Shown: positions 1-8,713 of the stretch, piece after piece | Position numbering within the stretch: the stretch's first letter is position 1 | How the letters are laid out: every line of letters starts with the position of its first letter | Assembly: GCF_049065735.1 (NCBI RefSeq) | Contig: NZ_JBAKHD010000010.1 | Coordinates: forward strand, 1-64,000 | Direction: 5' to 3' | DNA: 64,000 nucleotides | Source: Paramesorhizobium sp049065735 | GTDB taxonomy: Bacteria > Pseudomonadota > Alphaproteobacteria > Rhizobiales > Rhizobiaceae | Position numbers and translations under genes: made by a program | The notes under the pieces: model-generated | Told to the model about the DNA's origin: nothing | What the model saw: the letters and a program-made list of their open reading frames with translations, nothing else | Databases searched by the model: none

Positions 1-106
1 TACGCCCGCCCGGTACAAAGTCCCGTAGCCGCTCCCACTGATCATCCCGAAGTATCTCGCCTTCCACACCAGCCTCCAAAAGCCAGTGTTGAATCTGATT
101 TGCCAT
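1..106 (-). mobile_element. IS5-type transposase, 5' end only (runs off left edge)
   Basis: The minus strand from the ATG at 104-106 reads MANQIQHWLL and continues with LRDDQWERLRDFVPGGR before leaving the window. This is the characteristic N-terminus of IS5-family (IS427-like) transposases, which open with a DDxWxRLxxFLPGG segment. An AAGGA ribosome site precedes the ATG. The element's end should lie between about 110 and 215, but its terminal inverted repeat cannot be recognised with only one end visible. The element abuts a decayed operon, so it may have helped inactivate it. Family assignment is by eye from 35 residues. Confidence 0.72.
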
Positions 107-284
107 TCCTTGGGAATCGTAAAATCATTAAATTGTCACTACGCCCTAGCTGCCGAATATTCATGGAGCCAAGCGCAAAACCATGCGCTGAAGGAATAGA
201 CTCGGTCATAATTCGACTTTGACATTCATGTCTGGCTGCGACAAGTCTTCAAAAATAAGAAAAGAAAAAGACGGGAACACTTTG

Positions 285-1360
285 ATGAAATCCAACTCTA
301 TCCTTCAGTGCGGCAACATTTTCTCATGCTGGAAGCCGCTCCTGCTCTCCGTTGTCATGGCCGGTACGACCGTCACACCGACATGGGCGCAGAAGGTGCT
401 CTATGTCGCGGGTTACGGCGGATCGAGTGAGGCTGTGATCAAGCAACAGATCCTCGCCCCGTTTGCCGAAAAGCATAATGTGAAAATTGAGTATGTGGCG
501 GGCACATCCGCCAGCAATCTGGCGCGACTCCAGGCGCAACAGGGAAATCCGGAGATTGATCTGGCGATCCTCGATGACGAACCTATGCAGCAGGCCGTAT
601 CGCTCGGCTTGTGCCGTCCCATCGAGCCATTTCCAGCGCTGGACAAGCTTTATCCCATCGCCAAGGCCAATGGCAAAGGAAAATCGCTGGGTATCGGTAT
701 CGTCGCGACCGGCCTTGCCTATAATCGCGAGGAATTCGAGCGCAAGGGCTGGCCGGCGCCGACCTCCTGGACAGACTTGGCCAATCCCGCCTTTCAAGGC
801 AAGGTGCTCATCCCGTCGATCACCAACAGTTACGGCCTTCATGCGCTGTTGGCGCTGTCAAAAGTGCTGAATGCCCCGGCGGGCGATATCGACCCGCCAT
901 TTAGCTATATGACCGACAAGGTGGCTCCGAACGTTTTCAGCTTCGAGACCTCCTCGGGAAAAATTTCCGAACTTTTCCAGACCGGCGAAGTGTTACTTGG
1001 TGTTTGGGGCAGCGGTCGCGCACAGGCGCTCGCCAAGACAGGTTTTCCCGTGGCCTTCGTTACTCCCAAGGAAGGAGCCGTTGCGCTTCAGACCGCTATT
1101 TGCCCCGTCGCCGGCATCGATGTTCCCGAACTTGCACAGCAGCTGCTTCAGGAGTTCTTTACACCGCAGGCACAGGCGATGCTGGCCAGGGATGCCGGGT
1201 GGGCCCGACGAACAGCACGGTCACGCTGGAGCCGGACGTCGCCAAAACCGTCGCGTACGGCCAAGAGGCGATTTCGAAACTCATCCCGGTCGATTGGAAA
1301 TGGGTCAACTCCATGCGTGCGGAATGGACGAAGCGCTGGACCCGCGAAGTCGAGCGTTGA
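285..1360 (+). pseudogene. Frameshifted ABC transporter periplasmic binding protein (spermidine/opine type)
   Basis: This is a family-1 extracellular solute-binding protein with a Sec signal peptide ending near TWA-Q, followed by KVLYVAGYGGSSE. It is clearly paralogous along its length to the intact binding protein at 47152-48189 (shared VLYVAGYGG, YNRE/YNKD and GWPAPTSW segments). The start at 285 is chosen because the signal peptide begins there. Near 1198 the reading frame shifts, consistent with loss of one base in the GGGTGGGCCC stretch. Before that point frame 285 matches the paralogue. After it a second frame carries GPTNSTVTLEPDVAKTV and the expected EWTKRWTREVER end at 1360. It heads an otherwise deleted operon, so true decay is more likely than a sequencing error. 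Confidence 0.85.
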
Positions 1361-1396
1361 AGGCTGGTGCCCCATCCAATGTTCCGGTAAATTACG

Positions 1397-1563
1397 ATGA
1401 CTTTTCTGCAACTCGACGGACTGAGTAAAAACTACGGCGGTTTCGCCGCGGTCAACGCCGTGACATTCGATGTCGCGCGCGGTGAGTTTCTGTCCCTTCT
1501 CGGGCCGTCCGGTTGCGGGAAGACAACGACGCTGCAAATGGTCGCCGGCTTCGTTAATCCGCC
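1397..1563 (+). pseudogene. 5' remnant of an ABC transporter ATPase (PotA type)
   Basis: The first 55 codons encode a normal ABC ATPase start, with the Walker A motif GPSGCGKTTT at residues 36-45 and then LQMVAGFVNP. They align without gaps to the intact paralogue at 48276. Homology stops at about 1562, before the Q-loop, signature and Walker B motifs. The reading frame then runs as unrelated sequence to a stop at 1654. No functional ATPase can be made. What follows immediately, in another frame, is the middle of an oxidoreductase gene, so this is one side of a deletion junction. Confidence 0.9.
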
Positions 1564-2511
1564 GCACCCGGCGCGGTGTTCGCCGGTAGCGGTCCGTTGC
1601 TACTGCTGGTGGCGGCCCAATATGTCGACCTGGGCGTATCGGTCAGGGCCGTGATCGACACGACCCCACTGGCGCACTATTTGGACGCTTTGGCCCGCCC
1701 CAAGAGTCTCGTATCCGGCCATCGCCTCCTCGCGACCGGCCTCAAGATGCTTTGGCGCATTCGCCGTGCCGGCGTGCCGATTTACTTCGGAGCCAGCGAT
1801 ATCCGCGCGTTGGGAGGAGATTGCCTAGAGGCGATAGCGTTCCGGCATGCCGGACGGCGGCGGCATTTAGCCACGCAAAACCTCTTTTTACATCAAGGCG
1901 TTATACCCAATGCGCCGCTTGCCGCGGCAGCCGGATGCCGCCGGGTCTGGGATGATGATCAATGCTGCTGGCGAATCGAGACCGATGATGAGGGGCGGAC
2001 ATCCGAACGGACCATTTTGCTCGCCGGAGATGCGGCAAGAATTCGCGGCGCGGAATGCGCGCCGCTGAGTGGGCGGCTTGCCGCCCTCGCTGCGGCCCAT
2101 GATATCGACCGGATTGATGATGAAACTTATCGACGGCAAGCCGCAGCCCTAAAAACACAGTTGAAGCAAAAAGCCGCCGCACGGCTTGTCATCGATACTC
2201 TCTACCGGCCATCCGATGCGGCGCGAATCCCGTCAGACCCCCAAACGGTGATTTGCCGTTGCGAGAGTGTGAAGGCTGGCGAAGCCCAGATGTTCGCCCG
2301 CGAAGGCGGCTTCGATATCAACCAATTCAAGAGCGAGCAGCGTTGCGGCATGGGACCCTGCCAAGGCCGCATGTGTGCCCCGACGCTTGGCGCAATCGTT
2401 GGTCATGGAAGGGACAGAGATACTGTCGCGCCGCTGCGAGCGCGCCCTCCGGTCTATCCTGTTCTGCTTACCGAACTTGCATCACTCGCAGAGAGGCCGG
2501 GAAGCGCCTGA
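1564..2511 (+). pseudogene. 3' remnant of an opine-oxidase-A/HcnB-like FAD/NAD oxidoreductase
   Basis: This open frame (stop at 1555-1557 upstream, end 2511) corresponds to the C-terminal two thirds of the oxidoreductase at 52454-53863. It starts at the second dinucleotide-binding segment (FAGSGPLLLLVAAQ against VAGQGPLLWLLTAQ). It keeps the BFD-like iron-sulfur domain with the CRCE and GMGPCQGRMC cysteines. The N-terminal FAD-binding half is missing. A GTG at 1576 could in principle initiate a fragment. The deletion equivalent in the intact paralogue is about 4.5 kb and covers most of the ATPase, two permeases, a FAD oxidoreductase, a 2Fe-2S subunit and about 155 residues of this gene. Confidence 0.88.
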
Positions 2512-3645
2512 ATGGAAATCGGAAGCGACGTGCTCATTATCGGTGGCGGCATACAAGGAGCGGCGGCAGCCTTTTATCTCGCTCGCGAAGGCGTTTCGGT
2601 CCATGTGCTGGAAAAGGATTATGTGGGTCGCCACGCCTCTGGCGTGAATGCAGGAGGCGTGCGCACTCTTAACCGCCATTTCGCGGAATTGCCTTTATCG
2701 GTAGCGGCCAAGGCGATATGGCTCAACATCGAGGAGCTGCTTGGTGAGGATTGCGGATTCCTGCCAGTCGGCCAGATCCGTGTCGCCGAAACCGAACAGG
2801 ATCTGGAGCACTTGCGAACCCGCGCCCAAGCAGTGTCGCAGCTCGGCTTGCCCTATGCTGAAGAGATCATCGACCGTCACGAGCTATATGAGCGATTGCC
2901 TGCTCTGGTATCCGGCTGCGTTGGCGCGGCGCTTGTCGCCAATGACGGCTACGCCAATCCCTACCGAACCACAGTGGCCTTCAAACTAGCAGCCGTGCGG
3001 GCCGGTGCCACTTTCCACGAAAAGATGGCCGCGGTCGCAATAACGCGCAAAGATGGCGGCTGGACCGTCACAACCGGGAACCGAAGCCGGTTCCGGGCAC
3101 TGGTTCTGCTCAATTGCGCGGGCGCCTGGGGTGCGCGCATCGCAGAACAGCTTGGCGACAAAGTCCCCCTGGCGCCCAACGGATCTATGCTCATGGTGAC
3201 CGCGCGCCTGCCTAAAATGGTCGCCCCTGTTGTCGGAGCTGTGAGACGCTCCCTGTCGTTCAAGCAATTTGCCAACGGCACGGTCTTGATCGGTGGAGGC
3301 CACCGCGCGCCGGTGGATATCGATCATAACGAGACCAAGGTGAGCCTTCCGGGTTTGGCCAAGGCCGCCAGGATTGCCATCGAGCTTTTCCCATTCATGG
3401 CAAAGGCAAAGATCGTGCGCTTTTGGTCTGGAATCGAAGGTTTCATGCCGGATGGTCTGCCGGTCATCGGACCGAGCCTGTCGTCACCCAATGCCTATCA
3501 CGCCTTCGGGTTTTGTGCCCACGGATTCCAGCTCGGACCAGCTGTCGGGGCTGTGCTGGCCGAACTGGCAATTTATGGAACATCATGCACCGCCATTGAT
3601 GCGTTCTCCATCGATCGCCTGACTCGTTCGGCTGCTAAAGTATAA
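2512..3645 (+). CDS. FAD-dependent oxidoreductase, DAO family
   Basis: A 377-residue D-amino-acid-oxidase-fold flavoprotein. The Rossmann FAD motif GGGIQG is at residues 11-16, followed by the conserved RHASGVNAGGVR segment. The C-terminus has the FWSGIEGFMPDGLPVIGPS flavin-binding region and a GFCAHGFQLGP motif. It is closely paralogous to the protein at 53863-54984. It starts directly after the upstream TGA with an ATG at 2512. It would oxidise an amino acid or an opine-like secondary amine. The exact substrate is not readable. It is the only intact gene of this operon copy, and its expression is doubtful because everything upstream is broken. Confidence 0.85.
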   Translation: MEIGSDVLIIGGGIQGAAAAFYLAREGVSVHVLEKDYVGRHASGVNAGGVRTLNRHFAELPLSVAAKAIWLNIEELLGEDCGFLPVGQIRVAETEQDLEHLRTRAQAVSQLGLPYAEEIIDRHELYERLPALVSGCVGAALVANDGYANPYRTTVAFKLAAVRAGATFHEKMAAVAITRKDGGWTVTTGNRSRFRALVLLNCAGAWGARIAEQLGDKVPLAPNGSMLMVTARLPKMVAPVVGAVRRSLSFKQFANGTVLIGGGHRAPVDIDHNETKVSLPGLAKAARIAIELFPFMAKAKIVRFWSGIEGFMPDGLPVIGPSLSSPNAYHAFGFCAHGFQLGPAVGAVLAELAIYGTSCTAIDAFSIDRLTRSAAKV

Positions 3646-3672
3646 CCGGATCATTTCAAGCCGTCTTTCCGC

Positions 3673-4998
3673 CTATAGTCTATGGGCCAATGCGATGGCA
3701 TCGGCGACTTCGTCGGTGCGGTCGGTGAGGGTACTTGTGGCGACGCGGATATGGTTGCTTGGCAAGATGGAAAATTTGCTGCCCGGCACCACGGCGATGT
3801 TTCTGGCGGCGAGCGTGACCATGGCGAAGGGCTCCGAAGCGACCGGAACCCACAGGCAGAGCCCGCTGCCCGGCAGGGTTTCGACTCCTCGCGTGCTGAG
3901 TGCCGTGGCAAGGCGATCCCGCCTCTCCTGATAGGCAATCCGGGCCTTCGCTATTATCTCACGTGTCGTGGCATCGCGCAGAAGCCAAGCCACCGCGCCC
4001 TGCAGGATCCTGCTGGTCCAACCGGCGCTGAACGCGCGATAGGACTGGATCTGCTCGACGATGGAGAGCGAACTCGACAGGACGGCGAGACGAAGATCCG
4101 GTCCGAGGGTCTTCGAATAGGAGAGGATGCGGATCGTGCGGTGGGGAAAACGCGACCCTAGCGATACGAGCGAGGCCCCGGAAATATCACCGATACCGTC
4201 ATCTTCGATAATCAGCGTATCGCTTTCTGCAAGGACGTCGCCGAGTTGGTCGATGCGCTCGCGGCTGACAGTCTGGCCCGTAACGGAGTGAAGCCGGGGC
4301 TGGAAAAGGAAGGCGGCGGGACGCTCCTTCATCGCCAGGCGGAGCGAATCCGGCAGCGGCCCTTGCGCATCACACAGCACGGGAACGATTTTGACGCCCA
4401 GATCCTCGAGGATATCGAGGAGTCGCATTGCGGTCGGGTGTTCGACCGCGACGACCGAACCGGGCCGCACCAGGGCATGCACTGTCGTATAGACGGCATT
4501 ATAGCCGCCATTGGTAACGAGGAAGGCTTCCGGCGCATAGGGCCAATGCGCCGACACGACGTCCCGAAGTTCCGGAACGATGCGGCTTCTCTCATAACTG
4601 TTCAGCCCAGCGATCGAGGTGCCGTATGCCATGGCTTCCGCCAGCGGCGGCAGCAAAGCCGTGTCTGGCACCGCCATTGAGAGATCCAGCACGCCCGCTG
4701 CGTAATTGCCCGCGCTGGCAAGCCGTTCCGGCTTGGCAATAAAGCGCTCCCCGCAGACCCATGTGCCGTTTCGGCCGCGTCCGGCAATGATCTTCTGTCG
4801 GCGCAGCTCGCTCCATGCCTCGGAAACCGTTGCGGGGCTGACGCCGAGTTCATAGGCGATGTCGCGAATGGCCGGCAGGCGCGTGCCGACAGGAAGAAGC
4901 CCCGCTCGCACCAGAGCACTGGTTTCTAACGCAATTCCACGCATCGTCCGGTCGCTGATTTTTTCCGCGAGCCACGTGGCCGCGATGCTCTCGTGCAT
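3673..4998 (-). CDS. MocR-type (GntR-aminotransferase) transcriptional regulator
   Basis: A 441-residue protein with an N-terminal winged helix-turn-helix of GntR type (residues about 10-78, GTRLPAIRDIAYELGVSPATVSEAWSELRR). A fold-type-I aminotransferase domain follows. The PLP-binding lysine is K296 in SYSKTLGPDLR, and IIEDDG and HPTA segments also fit the fold. MocR proteins usually bind PLP plus an effector and control a neighbouring operon. It is divergent from the gene at 5084, with an AT-rich operator-like region between, and convergent with the oxidoreductase at 2512. It probably controls the 5084-9910 operon. Confidence 0.88.
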   Translation of the reverse strand: MHESIAATWLAEKISDRTMRGIALETSALVRAGLLPVGTRLPAIRDIAYELGVSPATVSEAWSELRRQKIIAGRGRNGTWVCGERFIAKPERLASAGNYAAGVLDLSMAVPDTALLPPLAEAMAYGTSIAGLNSYERSRIVPELRDVVSAHWPYAPEAFLVTNGGYNAVYTTVHALVRPGSVVAVEHPTAMRLLDILEDLGVKIVPVLCDAQGPLPDSLRLAMKERPAAFLFQPRLHSVTGQTVSRERIDQLGDVLAESDTLIIEDDGIGDISGASLVSLGSRFPHRTIRILSYSKTLGPDLRLAVLSSSLSIVEQIQSYRAFSAGWTSRILQGAVAWLLRDATTREIIAKARIAYQERRDRLATALSTRGVETLPGSGLCLWVPVASEPFAMVTLAARNIAVVPGSKFSILPSNHIRVATSTLTDRTDEVADAIALAHRL

Positions 4999-5010
4999 TT
5001 TGTTTCGCCT

Positions 5011-5062
5011 TTAAATGTTCAATAACATAATAACATTTGTGATCTAGAATGTGGACATTTAA
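5011..5062. promoter_or_regulatory. Candidate MocR operator in divergent promoter region
   Basis: The 85-bp gap between the divergent genes is AT-rich. It holds an inverted pair TTAAATGT (5011-5018) and ACATTTAA (5055-5062), with a further AACATTT at 5032-5038. ACATTT therefore occurs as a direct repeat 23 bp apart and as an inverted repeat, the kind of layout MocR regulators recognise. Assignment to the regulator at 3673-4998 is by position only. Confidence 0.45.
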
Positions 5063-5083
5063 TTTCGAGGTATCGACAAAATT

Positions 5084-6061
5084 GTGAGCCTCGAAATGCC
5101 CCTGAAACTTCGCCTTGCTCTTCGTGATTGGGACTACATGACCCCGCTGGTCCTGGGGGATGTCTCTTCCCCACGTCTCGGTATAGAGGTGGACCGCGTC
5201 GGCACGCTTGTTCCCAATATCGCCAAGGATGAGGCCCATGACGCGGCTGAGATGTCCTTCAGCCGCTACGCGCAGCTTCGTCATGATGGGGATCACAGCG
5301 TGGTCGGCATGCCGAATTTCATCATGCGCGGCTTCCGTCATCGCTGCATTATCACCTCAAAGGAAAGCCCGATCCGCCAGCTTTCGGACCTCGCCGGCAA
5401 GAAGATCGGTGTCACGGGATGGCGCGATTCCGGCAATACCTGGACCCGCGCGGCTTGCCGGCGGGAGGGCGTCGGTGTCGAGGATGCCATGTGGTATGCC
5501 GGGCGTCTCACCGAGGCGCATCCCATCACCGATCGGTTGGACGGGTTCGGCCGGACGGGCCGGATCGAAGCCGCGCCGGGCGAGCGGCCAATGGTCGATC
5601 TGCTGAAGGAAGGCGGTCTCGACGCCATCTTCACGCCGTTCATGCCGAAGGGCTTCTTCGACAAGGACTCGCCCTTCCGTCCGGTTCTCGATGATTATCG
5701 CGCGTCGGAAGTCGATTACTTCAACGCGGTCGGCTACGTGCCCGGCATGCATCTGATCGGCTTTAAGGCCGAAATTGTCCGGGACCATCCCTGGGTCCTG
5801 GACGAACTCAGCGCGCTGATCGATGAATCGCAGCGCATTTGGCTCGAAAAGCGCGAGAAATATGCCGACACGACCCCCTGGATGATCGATGAGCTGCGCC
5901 GCTGCGCCTCCGATTTGCCGCCAAACTGGAATATCAGCGGGCTTGAGGAAAACGAAAAGATGATCGCCGATTTCGCGACCGAACTCCACGAGCAGGGAAT
6001 TCTTCCCCGCGTACTCACTCCCGTCGAGCTTTTTCCCGCGCACGCAAAAGGGACCAGCTGA
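5084..6061 (+). CDS. NMT1/4,5-dihydroxyphthalate-decarboxylase-like protein
   Basis: A 325-residue protein resembling the substrate-binding-protein-fold family that includes 4,5-dihydroxyphthalate decarboxylase. The LRDWDYMTPLVLGDV opening and the AEMSFSRYAQLR segment are typical. There is no signal peptide, so it is predicted to be cytoplasmic and possibly enzymatic rather than a transport receptor. The GTG at 5084 has GAGG upstream at long spacing; the ATG at 5096 is an alternative start. It is the first gene of an operon with an amino-acid ABC transporter and an amidohydrolase. A function cannot be fixed from sequence; decarboxylation or ligand sensing are both possible. Confidence 0.7.
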   Translation: MSLEMPLKLRLALRDWDYMTPLVLGDVSSPRLGIEVDRVGTLVPNIAKDEAHDAAEMSFSRYAQLRHDGDHSVVGMPNFIMRGFRHRCIITSKESPIRQLSDLAGKKIGVTGWRDSGNTWTRAACRREGVGVEDAMWYAGRLTEAHPITDRLDGFGRTGRIEAAPGERPMVDLLKEGGLDAIFTPFMPKGFFDKDSPFRPVLDDYRASEVDYFNAVGYVPGMHLIGFKAEIVRDHPWVLDELSALIDESQRIWLEKREKYADTTPWMIDELRRCASDLPPNWNISGLEENEKMIADFATELHEQGILPRVLTPVELFPAHAKGTS

Positions 6062-6119
6062 CCTCTTCGACAAATCCGACTAACCGCGACCGACCGAAAC
6101 AGACAAAAAGGGGAATACC

Positions 6120-7010
6120 ATGCATTCGAAATTGATCGCTTCAGCCGTTCTCGCCGGTTTCATGCTGACAAGCCCCACGCTTGCCCAGGATGCCGCAATC
6201 CCGAAGCAGACAGTCAACGAGGCGCTTCGTGCGCGCCTGCCGGAAAAGGTGCGCGCCGAGGGTAAGATGATCTCGGTCAACAACGGTTCCTTTCCTCCCT
6301 ATGAGATCGTGACCGGGACCGAGATGGATGGCGCGAGCGAGGACCTCACGGAGGCGCTGGGCCAGCTTCTCGGCATCAAGATCGAACATGCGACCGTTGG
6401 CGGCCTTCCTGCGCTGCTGGCCGGCGTTAACTCCGGTCGATACCAATTCGCATTCGGACCGGTCGGCGACTTCAAGAGCCGCGAGGAGGCAAATGATTTC
6501 GTCGATTGGGTACAGGAATTTGTCGTTTTCGCCGTCCAGAAGGGCAATCCGAAGGGCATCGTCTCGCTCGACACTGCCTGCGGCAACCGCATTGCCGTCA
6601 TGGCCGGTGGTTCGGCGGAGCGCGTCATCCAGGCCCAGTCGGAAAAGTGCAAGGCCGACGGCAAGCAGCCGGTCGAGGTGCAGTCCTATACGGACCAGCC
6701 GAGCTCGATCCTGGCGGTGCGCTCGAAGCGCGCGGATGCCTTCTTCTCATCGCAGGCGCCGCTCACTTACTTCGTTTCCCAGGCAGGCGGCCAGCTTGAA
6801 CTGACCGGCGTCGGCGAGAAGAACGGCTTCGATGATCTCTACCAGGGCGCGGTTGTGCCCAAAGGCTCGGAATTGGGCCCGCTGCTGCGTGACGCGATCA
6901 AAGTGCTGATGGACAACGGCACCTATGCGGCGATCATGAAGAAGTGGGGTCTTGAGAACAACATGCTGAAGCAGCCCGGCATCAATCTGGGAGGCCAGTT
7001 GCCGAAATGA
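6120..7010 (+). CDS. Polar amino-acid ABC transporter, periplasmic binding protein
   Basis: A 296-residue family-3 solute-binding protein (HisJ/GlnH fold). It has a Sec signal peptide cleaved near TLA-QDA (residue about 22). Conserved features are the early VNNGSFPPYEIV strand and the GxNSGRYQFAFGPV region, plus the C-terminal MDNGTYAAIMKKWGLENN signature. A purine-rich AAAAAGGGGAAT site precedes the ATG. The stop overlaps the permease start by 4 bp (7007-7010), showing one operon. The ligand is probably an amino acid or acylated amino acid, given the downstream amidohydrolase. Confidence 0.9.
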   Translation: MHSKLIASAVLAGFMLTSPTLAQDAAIPKQTVNEALRARLPEKVRAEGKMISVNNGSFPPYEIVTGTEMDGASEDLTEALGQLLGIKIEHATVGGLPALLAGVNSGRYQFAFGPVGDFKSREEANDFVDWVQEFVVFAVQKGNPKGIVSLDTACGNRIAVMAGGSAERVIQAQSEKCKADGKQPVEVQSYTDQPSSILAVRSKRADAFFSSQAPLTYFVSQAGGQLELTGVGEKNGFDDLYQGAVVPKGSELGPLLRDAIKVLMDNGTYAAIMKKWGLENNMLKQPGINLGGQLPK

Positions 7011-7930
7011 ACGAATCCGCCCTCAGACAAGCGCCGCCGCCGGGCGGCGCTGATTTCCGGGACGTCGCCACCGCCCACACCCCATTTCGGACCGGCCGGC
7101 TCGTTCTTTGGATCGTCGTAGCGCTTGTCGTTGCCAATTTTGCCTGGATCGTCGCCAACAACCCGAATTTCGGCTGGCCGATCGTTATCAAATATTTCTT
7201 CGATCCCACTGTCATCAAAGGCCTCTATGTCAGTCTGGGCCTGACGGTGGTGGGCATGCTCCTCGGCATCGCGATCGGCCTCGTCATCGCCATCGCTCGG
7301 ATGTCGAGCGACCGGCTGGCAAGCGCCTTCGCCTCGCTGTTCATTTGGTTCTTCCGCGGAACGCCGCTGCTCGTGCAGCTGATCTTCTGGTACAATATGT
7401 CGACGCTATTTCCGCAGCTGTCGATCTCCATTCCATTCGGCCCGACACTTACCAGTTGGGATACGAATGCCGTGATCACGCCGATGACGGCGGCCATTGT
7501 CGGCCTCGCGCTCAACGAAGCTGCCTATATGGCGGAAATCATCCGCGGCGGCCTCCTCTCCGTCGATCGCGGCCAGGCCGAGACAGCGGAAGCGTTCGGC
7601 ATGACCCGAGCCCGCGCGCTCTGGCGGATCATCATTCCGCAGGCCATGCGCTCCATCGTGCCGCCTACCGGCAACCAACTGATCAGCATGATCAAGGCGA
7701 CGTCGCTCGTCAGCGTCATCGCCATGGCGGACCTGCTTTACTCGGTGCAGTCGATCTATAACCGGACCTTCGAGATCATACCGATGCTTCTGGTCGCGGT
7801 GCTCTGGTATTTGCTCATCACGTCGGTCCTCAATATCGGCCAGAGCTATATCGAGGCCTATTACGGTCGCAGTGACCGCCGCAACGGCGCGGTCGCCAAG
7901 CCGACGGCAACCGAGGAGGCAAGCCATTGA
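7007..7930 (+). CDS. Polar amino-acid ABC transporter permease (HisM/GlnP type)
   Basis: A 307-residue inner-membrane permease with several hydrophobic helices and a standard EAA loop (EAFGMTRARALWRIIIPQAM). FRGTPLLVQLIFWYN is the typical motif of the HAAT family. The first 30 residues are a proline- and glycine-rich cytoplasmic tail. Only one permease gene is present, so the channel is probably a homodimer. It overlaps the binding-protein gene upstream by 4 bp and the ATPase gene downstream by 4 bp. Confidence 0.92.
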   Translation: MNESALRQAPPPGGADFRDVATAHTPFRTGRLVLWIVVALVVANFAWIVANNPNFGWPIVIKYFFDPTVIKGLYVSLGLTVVGMLLGIAIGLVIAIARMSSDRLASAFASLFIWFFRGTPLLVQLIFWYNMSTLFPQLSISIPFGPTLTSWDTNAVITPMTAAIVGLALNEAAYMAEIIRGGLLSVDRGQAETAEAFGMTRARALWRIIIPQAMRSIVPPTGNQLISMIKATSLVSVIAMADLLYSVQSIYNRTFEIIPMLLVAVLWYLLITSVLNIGQSYIEAYYGRSDRRNGAVAKPTATEEASH

Positions 7931-8706
7931 CCCCCATCGATAATGTCAGGCCTTTGGTTCAGGCCCGCAATGTCCATAAGTCCTTCGAGCAACTCGAGGT
8001 GCTGAAGGGTATAGATCTCGACGTGCGGCCAGGAGAGGTCGTGGTCATTCTCGGGCCTTCCGGTTCGGGCAAGTCTACTTTCCTGCGCTGTATCAATCAC
8101 CTCGAAGCCATCCAGAAAGGCTATATAGAGGTGGATGGCGAGCAGATTGGCTATAAGCTGCGCAACAACCGGCTGGTGAAGCTTTCCTCCAACGGCATTG
8201 CGCGCCAGCGCCGCAAGATCGGCATGGTGTTCCAGCAGTTCAACCTCTATCCGCACATGACGGTGCTGCAGAATATCATCGAGGCGCCCGTCGGCGTTCA
8301 TGGCGAAAGCCGCAAGGATGCCATTGAAAATGCCATACGGCTCTTGGAAAAGGTGGGGCTTGCCGAAAAGGCCGAAAGCTATCCGCGCCAGCTCTCAGGA
8401 GGCCAGCAGCAGCGCGTTGCCATCGCCCGGGCCCTGGCGATCAAGCCCAAGCTGATGCTATTCGACGAGCCGACGTCGGCGCTCGACCCTGAACTCGTCG
8501 GCGAAGTGCTGTCCACCATGCGCGACCTTGCTGCCCAAGGACTGACGATGATCGTCGTCACCCACGAGATCGGCTTTGCGCGCGAAGCTGCCGACCGGGT
8601 AGTCTTCATGGATGGCGGCCATATTGTGGAGATGGGCAAGCCGGAAGATGTAATCGGCAACCCGCGGCATCCGCGCACGCAAGCCTTCCTATCCCGCTTT
8701 CTGTAA
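7927..8706 (+). CDS. Polar amino-acid ABC transporter ATPase (GlnQ/HisP type)
   Basis: A 259-residue ABC ATPase: Walker A GPSGSGKST, Q-loop VFQQFNLYPHMTV, signature LSGGQQQRVAIARAL, Walker B LMLFDEPTSALDPE and H-loop VTHE. The start is an uncommon TTG at 7927 overlapping the permease stop, which fits translational coupling. It has the 25-residue insertion after Walker A (KLRNNRLVKLSSNGIARQRR) seen in this subfamily. It energises the transporter formed with the two upstream gene products. Confidence 0.93.
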   Translation: MTPIDNVRPLVQARNVHKSFEQLEVLKGIDLDVRPGEVVVILGPSGSGKSTFLRCINHLEAIQKGYIEVDGEQIGYKLRNNRLVKLSSNGIARQRRKIGMVFQQFNLYPHMTVLQNIIEAPVGVHGESRKDAIENAIRLLEKVGLAEKAESYPRQLSGGQQQRVAIARALAIKPKLMLFDEPTSALDPELVGEVLSTMRDLAAQGLTMIVVTHEIGFAREAADRVVFMDGGHIVEMGKPEDVIGNPRHPRTQAFLSRFL

Positions 8707-8713
8707 TTTCCGG

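Noticed and set aside
1576..2511. A functional short oxidoreductase starting at GTG 1576
   Set aside because: It lacks the whole N-terminal FAD-binding domain and begins exactly at a deletion junction.
5084..6061. Calling this gene a periplasmic taurine- or nitrate-type receptor
   Set aside because: No signal peptide is present at either possible start, and the operon already has its own secreted binding protein.
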